Source of the DNA: JAJRXG01 sp964470035
GTDB lineage: Bacteria; Bacteroidota; Bacteroidia; Chitinophagales; Saprospiraceae
Direction of reading: 5' to 3'
DNA length: 35,134 bases
Assembly (NCBI GenBank): GCA_964470035.1
Contig: CAYYBR010000010.1
Coordinates: 1-35,134 of the forward strand
Below, piece after piece: positions 1 to 7,201 of this stretch. The notes below the pieces were generated by a model. It ran no database searches and was not told where the DNA came from. It was given only the letters and a program-made list of their open reading frames with translations. Position numbers and translations under genes: made by a program. Positions within the stretch are counted from its first letter, which is position 1, and each line of letters begins with the position of its first letter.

Positions 1-32
1 GTTTAGATGAGTATTCATAAGATACAAGTTAT

Positions 33-1238
33 ATGTCTAATCTTACTATAGCACAACCATTTACGCTGCCGTCAGGCGAAGTGATCAAAAACCGAATCGC
101 CAAATCAGCACTTTCTGAAGGCATCGCTGAGAAAGACGGCCGCCCCAGCCAGGCACTCTTCAACGTGTATAAGAGGTGGGGCGAAGGTGGTGCAGGCATA
201 CTATTTACTGGCAATGTGATGGTCGATAAAGCTCATCTGGTAAATGCTAATGTGTTGATCGCCGAAGACGAAATCTTCTTAGAAGATTATAGAAAACTTG
301 CTGATGCTACACAAAAGAATGGCACCCAGCTATGGATGCAAATCAATCATCCTGGTCGCCAGGCTCCAAGGTATCTAGATGCCAGTCCTGTAAGTGCTTC
401 AGATATCGCAATGCCTAGTAAAGTGTATGAACAACCTAGACCTCTTTCTGAAGAAGAGATCCAAGACGTTATAGAACGCTATGGGACAGCGGCTTTAGTA
501 GCGAAAAAGGCAGGTATGAAGGGTGCTCAGATCCATGGTGCCCATGGCTATCTAGTAAGTCAATTTTTGTCACCATTGACCAACGTTAGAAATGATAAAT
601 GGGGAGGTTCATTAGAAAACAGGGCACGCTTTGTACTTGAGATCTACCGCAATATGAGATCAAAAGTAGGCGATGACTTCCCATTGGGTATTAAGATAAA
701 CTCTGCAGATTTTCAGCGTGGAGCATTTACGGAAGTGGAATCTATGGAAGTGATACAAATGCTCGATCAGGAAGGCATGGATATGATAGAAGTGTCTGGT
801 GGCACCTATGAAAGAGCTGCCATGGTGGGTACGATGCAAAAGGAGAGCACCAAGCAAAGGGAAGCATACTTCCTAGATTTTATCGTAAAAGTGAGAGAGA
901 AGATCCGTACACCGCTTATGCTTACCGGAGGATTTAGAACCATAGGAGCTATGAATGCAGCTTTGGATAGCAACGAGTTGGACTTTATCGGTCTGGGTAG
1001 GCCCTTTTGCGTATATCCGGATGTGGCTCAAGAGCTGATCGATGGCTCACGTACTGAGTGTCCCGTACCTGATCTACTAACAGGTGTCGACAAGATAGAT
1101 ATGTCAGGCATGCTGCAGACGCCTTGGCACATGTTTCAGATAGCTCGCATGGGGTATGGTAAGGATCCAGATCCCGCGATGGATGTGTGGATGGTCTATG
1201 AAAAGATAACTGGAAAGAAAAGACCAGAAGGTTTATAA
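33..1238 (+). CDS. NADH:flavin oxidoreductase, Old Yellow Enzyme family
   Basis: This is a 401-residue single-domain FMN-dependent ene-reductase type TIM barrel. Visible family marks are QINHPGRQ near residues 103-110 and the active-site block HGAHGYLVSQFLSP from residue 168 (His168, His171, Tyr173), followed by WGGSLENRARF. The C-terminal barrel shows LTGGFRT and FIGLGRPF, which bind the FMN phosphate in this family. The length fits the short class without the iron-sulfur and second flavin domains of 2,4-dienoyl-CoA reductase. Family members reduce activated C=C bonds of enones using NAD(P)H; the substrate here cannot be told. The ATG at 33 follows an A/T-rich leader. The 3' end overlaps the end of the convergent mannanase gene by six bases, so the two stop codons are interlocked. 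It is probably cytoplasmic, as no signal peptide is seen. Confidence 0.93.
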   Translation: MSNLTIAQPFTLPSGEVIKNRIAKSALSEGIAEKDGRPSQALFNVYKRWGEGGAGILFTGNVMVDKAHLVNANVLIAEDEIFLEDYRKLADATQKNGTQLWMQINHPGRQAPRYLDASPVSASDIAMPSKVYEQPRPLSEEEIQDVIERYGTAALVAKKAGMKGAQIHGAHGYLVSQFLSPLTNVRNDKWGGSLENRARFVLEIYRNMRSKVGDDFPLGIKINSADFQRGAFTEVESMEVIQMLDQEGMDMIEVSGGTYERAAMVGTMQKESTKQREAYFLDFIVKVREKIRTPLMLTGGFRTIGAMNAALDSNELDFIGLGRPFCVYPDVAQELIDGSRTECPVPDLLTGVDKIDMSGMLQTPWHMFQIARMGYGKDPDPAMDVWMVYEKITGKKRPEGL

Positions 1239-2363
1239 ATCTCCTTGAAGAAGGATATCTGGAAGTGCTACAAACTCTCTAAAGTCGTCGGCAGAAGGAT
1301 GTCCTTCAAACGGCGCAAACCAATGAACGGATCGATCATTACGCCACACTAAGGTAAAAGCCGCTCCACTTCCTTTAAGAACCGGATAGAGCTTATTAGT
1401 CCACCAGTTTGCTTCGACTACATTTTCAAGGCCCGTCTCAGTAAAGGCGTAAGGCTTGTTTCTTTCATTGCCCAATATGGAAATAGTGGATAAGCTGGTG
1501 CGCGCGATATCTACATAAGAGCCATCTAAGAAGTCATAAACATCTACTCCAAGCACATCGACATAGTCATCACCAGGATAGTAGAGCAGATAGTCTTCTC
1601 TACTCAATGCGCAGTTAGGAGAATATGCAAAAAGTACGTTGTGCACATCATAAGTGCCCGTCAGTATGTCCACAGTTGATCGGTATAATGATTGGTATTC
1701 TTCAGGAGTAAATAAGCTACTTCCCCACCAAAACCACACACCATTCATCTCATGCCATGGTCGAAAAATAACTGGGATAGGATTTCCCTCAGAGTCTTCT
1801 AAGTCATGCATAAACTCTGCCACTCTTTTCAAGTAGTTTTCGAGTCGATTATGGCTGTCACCACCTTCGAGTATCCTATTAGGCTCTCCATTGATATCCC
1901 AAGAAGATCTGCCGGTTATAGGATTGTCAGCGTGCCATGATAAGGTTATGACGCTTCCTGCTTCGTGAGCCTCTTTGATGAGCTCTTTCATCAGGGTGAA
2001 TCGAAGACTATTGATATTTTCACCATTACCCCTTTCTATCTTTCCGAGGTCAAACCCCAACACTGCAGGATAATCCCCTGCAACACGAAGTACATCACTG
2101 TCACTCGGGAAGCCAGAGTGTGTCCAGTTGAAACCATAAGCCGTACCGTCTTGATGCCCAAAGGCTACACCTGCTTTGCGCACTTCGACTAGTTCATTTC
2201 TTAATTGAAGGGCCTCACTGGCAGCTCTTTCATCTGCGAGAGTGGCGTTAGTATTGATGCCAGTATCAGGAAAGACAAGCTCATCTAAACCTGGATCATC
2301 TGCACATCCTACAAGCAGTAAAACGAGACAGGCGTAAAGAAATTTATTGAGGTCTAATTCCAT
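1233..2363 (-). CDS. GH26 beta-mannanase-like lipoprotein
   Basis: This 376-residue protein starts with a lipoprotein signal (lipobox LVGC, Cys20), so it is probably anchored in the outer or inner membrane. The rest reads as a glycoside hydrolase family 26 barrel: FGHQDGTAYG near 68-77, LSWHADNP near 141-148, FRPWHEMNGVWFWWG from 200 with the predicted acid/base Glu205, VDVLGVDVYD near 268, and FTETG from 307 with predicted nucleophile Glu309. GH26 enzymes mostly cut beta-1,4-mannan; a few act on beta-1,3-xylan or mixed glucans, so substrate is inferred. There is no SusC/SusD pair or other glycosidase next to it, so it is not in a polysaccharide utilisation locus within this window. A TAnnTTTG promoter box sits about 33 bases upstream of the ATG. 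The end interlocks with the oxidoreductase gene on the other strand. Confidence 0.92.
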   Translation of the reverse strand: MELDLNKFLYACLVLLLVGCADDPGLDELVFPDTGINTNATLADERAASEALQLRNELVEVRKAGVAFGHQDGTAYGFNWTHSGFPSDSDVLRVAGDYPAVLGFDLGKIERGNGENINSLRFTLMKELIKEAHEAGSVITLSWHADNPITGRSSWDINGEPNRILEGGDSHNRLENYLKRVAEFMHDLEDSEGNPIPVIFRPWHEMNGVWFWWGSSLFTPEEYQSLYRSTVDILTGTYDVHNVLFAYSPNCALSREDYLLYYPGDDYVDVLGVDVYDFLDGSYVDIARTSLSTISILGNERNKPYAFTETGLENVVEANWWTNKLYPVLKGSGAAFTLVWRNDRSVHWFAPFEGHPSADDFREFVALPDILLQGDL

Positions 2364-2395
2364 ATCACTATCGATCCACTATACTAAGCTAAAAT

Positions 2396-2403
2396 CAAAT
2401 ATA
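2396..2403 (-). promoter_or_regulatory. Bacteroidota-type -7 promoter box for the GH26 gene
   Basis: Read on the reverse strand this is TATATTTG, an exact match to the TAnnTTTG -7 consensus of Bacteroidota. A TTTG that could serve as the -33 element lies at 2426-2429, 22 bases away, slightly longer than usual. The predicted transcript would start about 25-30 bases before the mannanase ATG. Confidence 0.5.
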
Positions 2404-2522
2404 GAAGTTGTGATTCATCTGTCTGCAAAAAGTCATCTAGGTAGTTTACTTTAAGATTATACTGCTAAAACGATCTTAGACTACTTAAAAGTTCTTCTGT
2501 TAGGTGTAACTGTCACAGAATA

Positions 2523-3428
2523 TTAGGTGCTCATCTCACGCCTCAAAGTCCTTGCTCTTCGGTCTTTTCCGTTGTGACTCCATCCAGGAGCTTTAAAAAT
2601 ATAGGATAGTTTATCTGACCAGTTGTCAGCACTTTTTACATCTCGCCATAACAAAGCATACTCAAGACCAGCGACTTTGATAGGGTGATATGTATTGATG
2701 TTAGTAGTCAGGCCATAAATGACTTTTTCTTCAGCCACTTCGGGAGAAAAGGTGCCAAATATCCTGTCCCATAAAATAAACACTCCAGCATGGTTACAGT
2801 CTAGATATCTGATATTAGAAGCATGGTGTACACGATGATGTGAGGGTGTATTAAATATATACTCAAACCAACCTGGCATCTTGTCAACTAGCTCTGTATG
2901 TACCCAAAACTGATAGATCAAGTTAACAGACATAACTACAAATATCATCAAGGCATCAAAGCCTAAGAGCGGCAGCCAAAGCCAGAAAAGATATTTATGT
3001 ACTCTCTCGCCTACTCCTTGACGCAATGCTGTCCCATAATTCATTTTTTGGGATGAGTGGTGAGGCACATGTCCAGCCCAGAAAAGTCTTACTTCGTGAT
3101 TCATCCTGTGGAACCAGTAGTATGAGAAGTCATCAAAGAAAAAAAGGAGGCCCCATGCCCACCATTGATGGCCTACTATGTCTTGGAGTGGTGATAGCTG
3201 ATGCAGATAGAAGAAAGCGATGAAGGCTACCGCCTTCGGTATGAACTCGACGATGGCTGTCAAGATCAACATCCATAATGATGTTATGAAATCCTTCTTC
3301 TCATATAGGCCTTTGTTCTCCCTATAGGAAAAATAAGCTTCTGCTATAATCACCAATAAGAAGATGGGTAGCGCATAAAACATCAGTTTGTCTTCTCCTA
3401 TCAGTCGCATTCCTTCTTCAAGTGTCAT
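2523..3428 (-). CDS. sterol desaturase / fatty acid hydroxylase family membrane protein
   Basis: This 301-residue integral membrane protein has hydrophobic segments near residues 15-30, 50-75, 90-105 and 140-172. It carries the histidine clusters of the di-iron hydroxylase superfamily: HRMNH (107-111), HVPHH (120-124) and HHRVHH (197-202), plus N212-H213. Known relatives hydroxylate or desaturate fatty acids, sterols, carotenoids or alkylglycerols using oxygen, so the chemistry is clear in kind but the lipid substrate is not. It lies 38 bases downstream of the SulP transporter in the same direction and may be cotranscribed with it, though no functional link is evident. The basic tail (RRARTLRRE) is probably cytoplasmic. 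Confidence 0.9.
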   Translation of the reverse strand: MTLEEGMRLIGEDKLMFYALPIFLLVIIAEAYFSYRENKGLYEKKDFITSLWMLILTAIVEFIPKAVAFIAFFYLHQLSPLQDIVGHQWWAWGLLFFFDDFSYYWFHRMNHEVRLFWAGHVPHHSSQKMNYGTALRQGVGERVHKYLFWLWLPLLGFDALMIFVVMSVNLIYQFWVHTELVDKMPGWFEYIFNTPSHHRVHHASNIRYLDCNHAGVFILWDRIFGTFSPEVAEEKVIYGLTTNINTYHPIKVAGLEYALLWRDVKSADNWSDKLSYIFKAPGWSHNGKDRRARTLRREMST

Positions 3429-3466
3429 CAGTGTTTTTGTTCTACTGATTCTAAAGTATGTATAAT

Positions 3467-5140
3467 CTAAGATTCTTTATGAGAAGGTTTGATCTTTTCT
3501 ATCGCCCTGTCTATCGTCATGTGTTGATTGTCTTGGCCTACTTTAAGGATGAGACCTTCGTCGTTCAGTCGATCTCTGAGTGGCCCCTTGGCGCCGGCAA
3601 AATGTATATCTACGTCATTATCGTGTAAGCTCTCGATAAGTTGGTCGAACTTTCTGATACCCGTACTATCGATCTTAATGACAGAAGTAAGATCAAGCAC
3701 GAGATATCTGACATCTTTTCTTACACTCAACTCTGACTCTACGGTATTAAAAAAGTGTTGTGCATTGCCAAAGAATATATCGCTATCATATCGGATGATT
3801 AAGATATCATCATGCACCTCTGCTTCTTTAAATCTTTTTACATTTCTATATATACCAGCATTATCTATTTTACCAAGTATAGCGATATGTGGTGTAGCCA
3901 CTGCCTGTAAAAGCATAATTATTGATAGGATGATGCCAGATATGATACCAGCCTTTACACCCAAAAATAACGTCACAACCAGAGTGATAGCCAGCACCCA
4001 AAAATCAGATTTGTCGTGAGAAAAGAGATGTCGTATTTCCTTTAAATCTATCAACTTAAGTACTGCAGATATCACCAGCGCTGCAAGTACTGGATAAGGG
4101 ATATATGAGAACACTTTCGTAAATAATAGCAAGCTCACACCGATGATAATAGATGCAAAAATCGAAGACCAACCTGTCTTCGCTCCAGCGGATTCATTGA
4201 TAGCACTTCGGCCGAAGCTTCCAGTATTAGGAATCGATTGAAAGAATGCACCTCCTATCTTTGATATACCCAAGGCCCAAAGTTCTCTGTTCGAGTTATA
4301 TCTATATATACCATGTTTGCTTCCTAGTGATTTTGCGATTGCCATACTTTCTACAAAACTCACTAATCCGATGACGATACTTAAAGGCAGGACTTTGATA
4401 ATCGTAGTGGCATCAAGAGTTATTGGATTTAAAAAGGAAGGAAGTCCAGAAGGTATACTCCCTACAACTCTGACACTTTCTAATTTCAAGAAGTAGACCA
4501 ACACACTCATAGCCACTACGACAAGCAGCGCTGCGGGAAAGGATTTTCTAATTCTCTTAAGACAAAGAATCAAGAAAAGAGAGGTAACTCCTATAACTGA
4601 ACTCTTCAGATCTAACCCCGATAGACTGGAGATCAGTCTATATATCATGTCTATGATAGAACTACTCCTTTCTACTTCGATCCCAAGAAGAGTAGAAGTC
4701 TGACTAGTGATGATGATTAAAGCCGCAGCAGAAGTAAACCCACTTAGCACTGGATGTGACAAAAAGTTAACTAAAGACCCTAGTTTAAACGAGGCCAACA
4801 TGCACTGAAAAACCCCAGCCAGTATGGATACTAACAAACCAAGCTGCACATACTCCGCAGAAAATGGCTGCTCAAATAATCCCAAACCCCCTGCCAGCAA
4901 TATCGAGACTAAAGCAACTGGACCCACAGAAAGATAAGGTGATGTGCCAAGCAGTGGATATAACAACAACGGCACCAGACAAGCATATAAGCCATATATA
5001 GGCGGAAACCCTCCTAAGACAGCATAGGCCATAGCCTGCGGTATGATCATCACAGATACTGTGATAGCAGCGATGAAGTCCTTGAAAAGGGTCTGGCCAG
5101 GATTTTTACCTACACGAAGTATATTTTCTTTTCCTATCAA
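3467..5140 (-). CDS. SulP family inorganic anion transporter with STAS domain
   Basis: This 557-residue inner-membrane protein has the SLC26/SulP layout: a membrane domain of many hydrophobic segments (about residues 20-420) followed by a cytoplasmic STAS domain (about 440-550). The first segments contain the family signature IPQAMAYAVLGGFPPIYGLYA (about 33-53). The STAS part shows YLVLDLTSVIKIDSTGI, the anti-sigma-factor-antagonist core. Relatives move sulfate, bicarbonate, chloride or organic anions; the substrate is not readable here. The start is TTG at 5140: a TAG stop lies two codons upstream in frame and no ATG precedes the signature, so TTG or a slightly later non-ATG start must be used. 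It is divergent from the beta-lactamase-fold gene and upstream of the fatty acid hydroxylase gene. Confidence 0.92.
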   Translation of the reverse strand: MIGKENILRVGKNPGQTLFKDFIAAITVSVMIIPQAMAYAVLGGFPPIYGLYACLVPLLLYPLLGTSPYLSVGPVALVSILLAGGLGLFEQPFSAEYVQLGLLVSILAGVFQCMLASFKLGSLVNFLSHPVLSGFTSAAALIIITSQTSTLLGIEVERSSSIIDMIYRLISSLSGLDLKSSVIGVTSLFLILCLKRIRKSFPAALLVVVAMSVLVYFLKLESVRVVGSIPSGLPSFLNPITLDATTIIKVLPLSIVIGLVSFVESMAIAKSLGSKHGIYRYNSNRELWALGISKIGGAFFQSIPNTGSFGRSAINESAGAKTGWSSIFASIIIGVSLLLFTKVFSYIPYPVLAALVISAVLKLIDLKEIRHLFSHDKSDFWVLAITLVVTLFLGVKAGIISGIILSIIMLLQAVATPHIAILGKIDNAGIYRNVKRFKEAEVHDDILIIRYDSDIFFGNAQHFFNTVESELSVRKDVRYLVLDLTSVIKIDSTGIRKFDQLIESLHDNDVDIHFAGAKGPLRDRLNDEGLILKVGQDNQHMTIDRAIEKIKPSHKES

Positions 5141-5199
5141 CCTCTATGTTTCACATACAATTCAAAAAGACGTGAAGATCACTATTGTTATCTTTAGAT

Positions 5200-6330
5200 G
5201 TGAGTAAAAATAAATCTATCTTAAGTATTGTCATCATAGGTGTCTTTACATCATTCATAATGTTGATGTCATGTAAAACTTCGGCCATAACGGAAGATGG
5301 ACCAGCTCACACAAAGTCGTCAGAACTTAAGTCTTTACTTGACAGTGTAATCGCTGATAACAATCTTCCTTCTATTGCTGCAGCAGTAATCGCGAAGGAA
5401 GGCGTTATAGAGCTCGCATCGGCTGGGGTTAGAAAGCAAGGAGCTGATGTGCCAGTAACAAATTCTGATAAGTACCACATTGGATCATGTACCAAAGCAA
5501 TGACTGCAGCTTTAGCAGCCATGTACATAGATGATGGACTATTGGAATGGAATTCTACCATCCTCGATATATTTTCAGAGATGTCTTCAAGTATACACGA
5601 AGACTATCAAGAAGTTACATTATATGAATTGCTTACTCACACTTCAGGGTTAGCTGCTAATTCAATCAACATTTGGAATTATCAAGATCTAGGCATTATA
5701 GAAAGAAGATTCAAGATCATCACAGAAGTTTTAGGACAACCTGCACCAAACCCAAAAGGCGTATTTCTTTATTCTAATATTGGATATACAATTGCTGGCA
5801 CCATGCTTGAAAAGCTAACTGACAAGTCATGGGAGACACTCATGAAAGAACGGATCTTTGATCCTCTTCAGATGTCTACAGCCGGATTTGGGCCGCCAGG
5901 AATCATTGGAAAAATAAATCAGCCTTGGGGGCATATAAAATCGAATCCCTCTGATAATGGCAACCCTGTACAATCTGACAACCCAGAAGCTATGGGCCCT
6001 GCTGGAACCGTACATTGTAATATAGCCGATTGGGGGAAGTTTGTGTCATTCCAATTTCTACAAAACGATACTTCATTACTTAGTCAGGTTCAACGCGACA
6101 AGCTACTCCAGGTTAATAAAGAGAATTACGCGCCTGGATGGATCATCGTTGATAGACCTTGGGCTAACGGAAAGGCCTACACTCATGCAGGAAGTAATAC
6201 GATGAACTATGCATTAGTCTGGGTTGCTCCAGCTATAGATAGAGCCTACTTAGTTTGCACTAACGCGATGTCTCCAAATATACACCAGATATGTGATGGG
6301 ATTATAGTAGAATTATTAGAAAAGAATTGA
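5200..6330 (+). CDS. serine hydrolase, beta-lactamase / class C PBP fold, lipoprotein
   Basis: The protein has the class C beta-lactamase/DD-peptidase fold marks: SCTK (catalytic Ser and Lys, residues 101-104 counted from an upstream TTG at 5185), YSN (196-198) and HAGS (334-337) in the place of KTG. I prefer the GTG start at 5200, giving MSKNK and then a hydrophobic stretch ending LMSC, a plausible lipobox; the TTG at 5185 would add five residues including an acidic one. The protein would then be a membrane-anchored enzyme facing the periplasm. Homologues include esterases, D-amino-acid peptidases and beta-lactamases, so resistance should not be assumed. It diverges from the SulP gene (about 60 bases) and converges on the DUF2807 gene. 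Confidence 0.88.
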   Translation: MSKNKSILSIVIIGVFTSFIMLMSCKTSAITEDGPAHTKSSELKSLLDSVIADNNLPSIAAAVIAKEGVIELASAGVRKQGADVPVTNSDKYHIGSCTKAMTAALAAMYIDDGLLEWNSTILDIFSEMSSSIHEDYQEVTLYELLTHTSGLAANSINIWNYQDLGIIERRFKIITEVLGQPAPNPKGVFLYSNIGYTIAGTMLEKLTDKSWETLMKERIFDPLQMSTAGFGPPGIIGKINQPWGHIKSNPSDNGNPVQSDNPEAMGPAGTVHCNIADWGKFVSFQFLQNDTSLLSQVQRDKLLQVNKENYAPGWIIVDRPWANGKAYTHAGSNTMNYALVWVAPAIDRAYLVCTNAMSPNIHQICDGIIVELLEKN

Positions 6331-6384
6331 TTAAATGGTAGCGACAACTATCTAATTGATTTTTCTAATCAAAAGGTTGGTAGA

Positions 6385-7089
6385 TTAATCCACTTTTATA
6401 ATATCTCCTGTTCCTTCATTTCTATTTATAATAAGATTGGGATTGCCCTGGTAAAAAACACTTCCTGTTCCAATTCTATCAACTACAAGCTCATCATTCA
6501 CAGACACTTCTATATCGCCTGTTCCTTCAGCAGTTACTTCACTTCGACTAACCAGAACATCAAAAGCGAAGATTCCTCCGGTACCTTCTTTTCGGATAAT
6601 GAGTTCATCTACACTTTCAGGGCCCATAAAAACGACATCTCCAGTACCTTCTTTGTCTATCTCAATACGATTGTTTGAAGAATCAAAACTCTCTATTATG
6701 ACATCGCCTGTCCCACTTGATTCTACTCTATCAAGAAAAGGTGTTTGTATTTCAACTATCAAGGCGCTAGTAGGATTTACACATGTCGGCGCTCCAGGAT
6801 CACCTGTAAGACTTGCCACCCTTAGTACACCTCCTATCACAGATATGTTATATGCCTCATCCAAATTAGACTCTCGAATAAACGTTACCCTTCGTTCAGC
6901 GCCTTCAGACAAGACGATATTCACTACACCATCTTTAATAATTGATGTAAATGACGCTAACTCTAAATCGGTTTGTATTACATCCCCATTGCCTTCAAGG
7001 CAACTAGAATCTCCTATAGAACTACATGAACAGAGTATCACAAACAGAAATGTTAACCCTTGGAAAAGCATTGTAGATGTTAGTCGCAT
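6385..7089 (-). CDS. DUF2807 (head GIN domain) repeat lipoprotein
   Basis: This 234-residue exported protein begins with a hydrophobic signal ending in a cysteine-rich lipobox (VILCSCSS, Cys20 or Cys22); Met7 is an alternative start. The rest is a DUF2807-type beta-solenoid: F-T-S-I-I-K-D-G-V-V-N-I-V-L near 47-60, then six GTG motifs at about residues 126, 148, 169, 189, 207 and 226, that is one every 18-22 residues, each followed by a beta strand (GTGDV, GTGGI, GTGDI, GTGSV). This family is widespread in Bacteroidota and is named for putative adhesins, but no function is established. It converges with the serine hydrolase gene, 54 bases apart. The gap holds only a short TTGATT/AATCAA inverted repeat that may or may not be a terminator. 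Confidence 0.85.
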   Translation of the reverse strand: MRLTSTMLFQGLTFLFVILCSCSSIGDSSCLEGNGDVIQTDLELASFTSIIKDGVVNIVLSEGAERRVTFIRESNLDEAYNISVIGGVLRVASLTGDPGAPTCVNPTSALIVEIQTPFLDRVESSGTGDVIIESFDSSNNRIEIDKEGTGDVVFMGPESVDELIIRKEGTGGIFAFDVLVSRSEVTAEGTGDIEVSVNDELVVDRIGTGSVFYQGNPNLIINRNEGTGDIIKVD

Positions 7090-7201
7090 GGCAAAACTTT
7101 TTGACCTATGTAAATTACCTAAAAGAATGCTCGAATTCCAATTTTTAACCTATTGGATCGCTACACAACAAGCCTAGAACAATCTTTATATAAGGTACAA
7201 A

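Noticed and set aside
3528..4019. 163-codon open frame on the + strand inside the SulP gene
   Set aside because: It is exactly antisense to the conserved STAS and membrane-domain coding sequence, shows no family motif and has a Ser/Leu-rich composition typical of a shadow frame.
5200..6330. Antibiotic-resistance beta-lactamase
   Set aside because: The SxxK, YxN and HxG motifs are shared with many esterases and peptidases; nothing marks a true class C resistance enzyme.
6356..6372. TTGATT/AATCAA hairpin between the convergent serine hydrolase and DUF2807 genes
   Set aside because: Six A/T-rich base pairs without a clear T-run are too weak to call as a terminator.
6599..7177. 192-codon open frame on the + strand opposite the DUF2807 gene
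   Set aside because: The reverse-strand frame has a lipoprotein signal and regular GTG repeats; the forward one has only the mirrored Pro/Ser-rich sequence.
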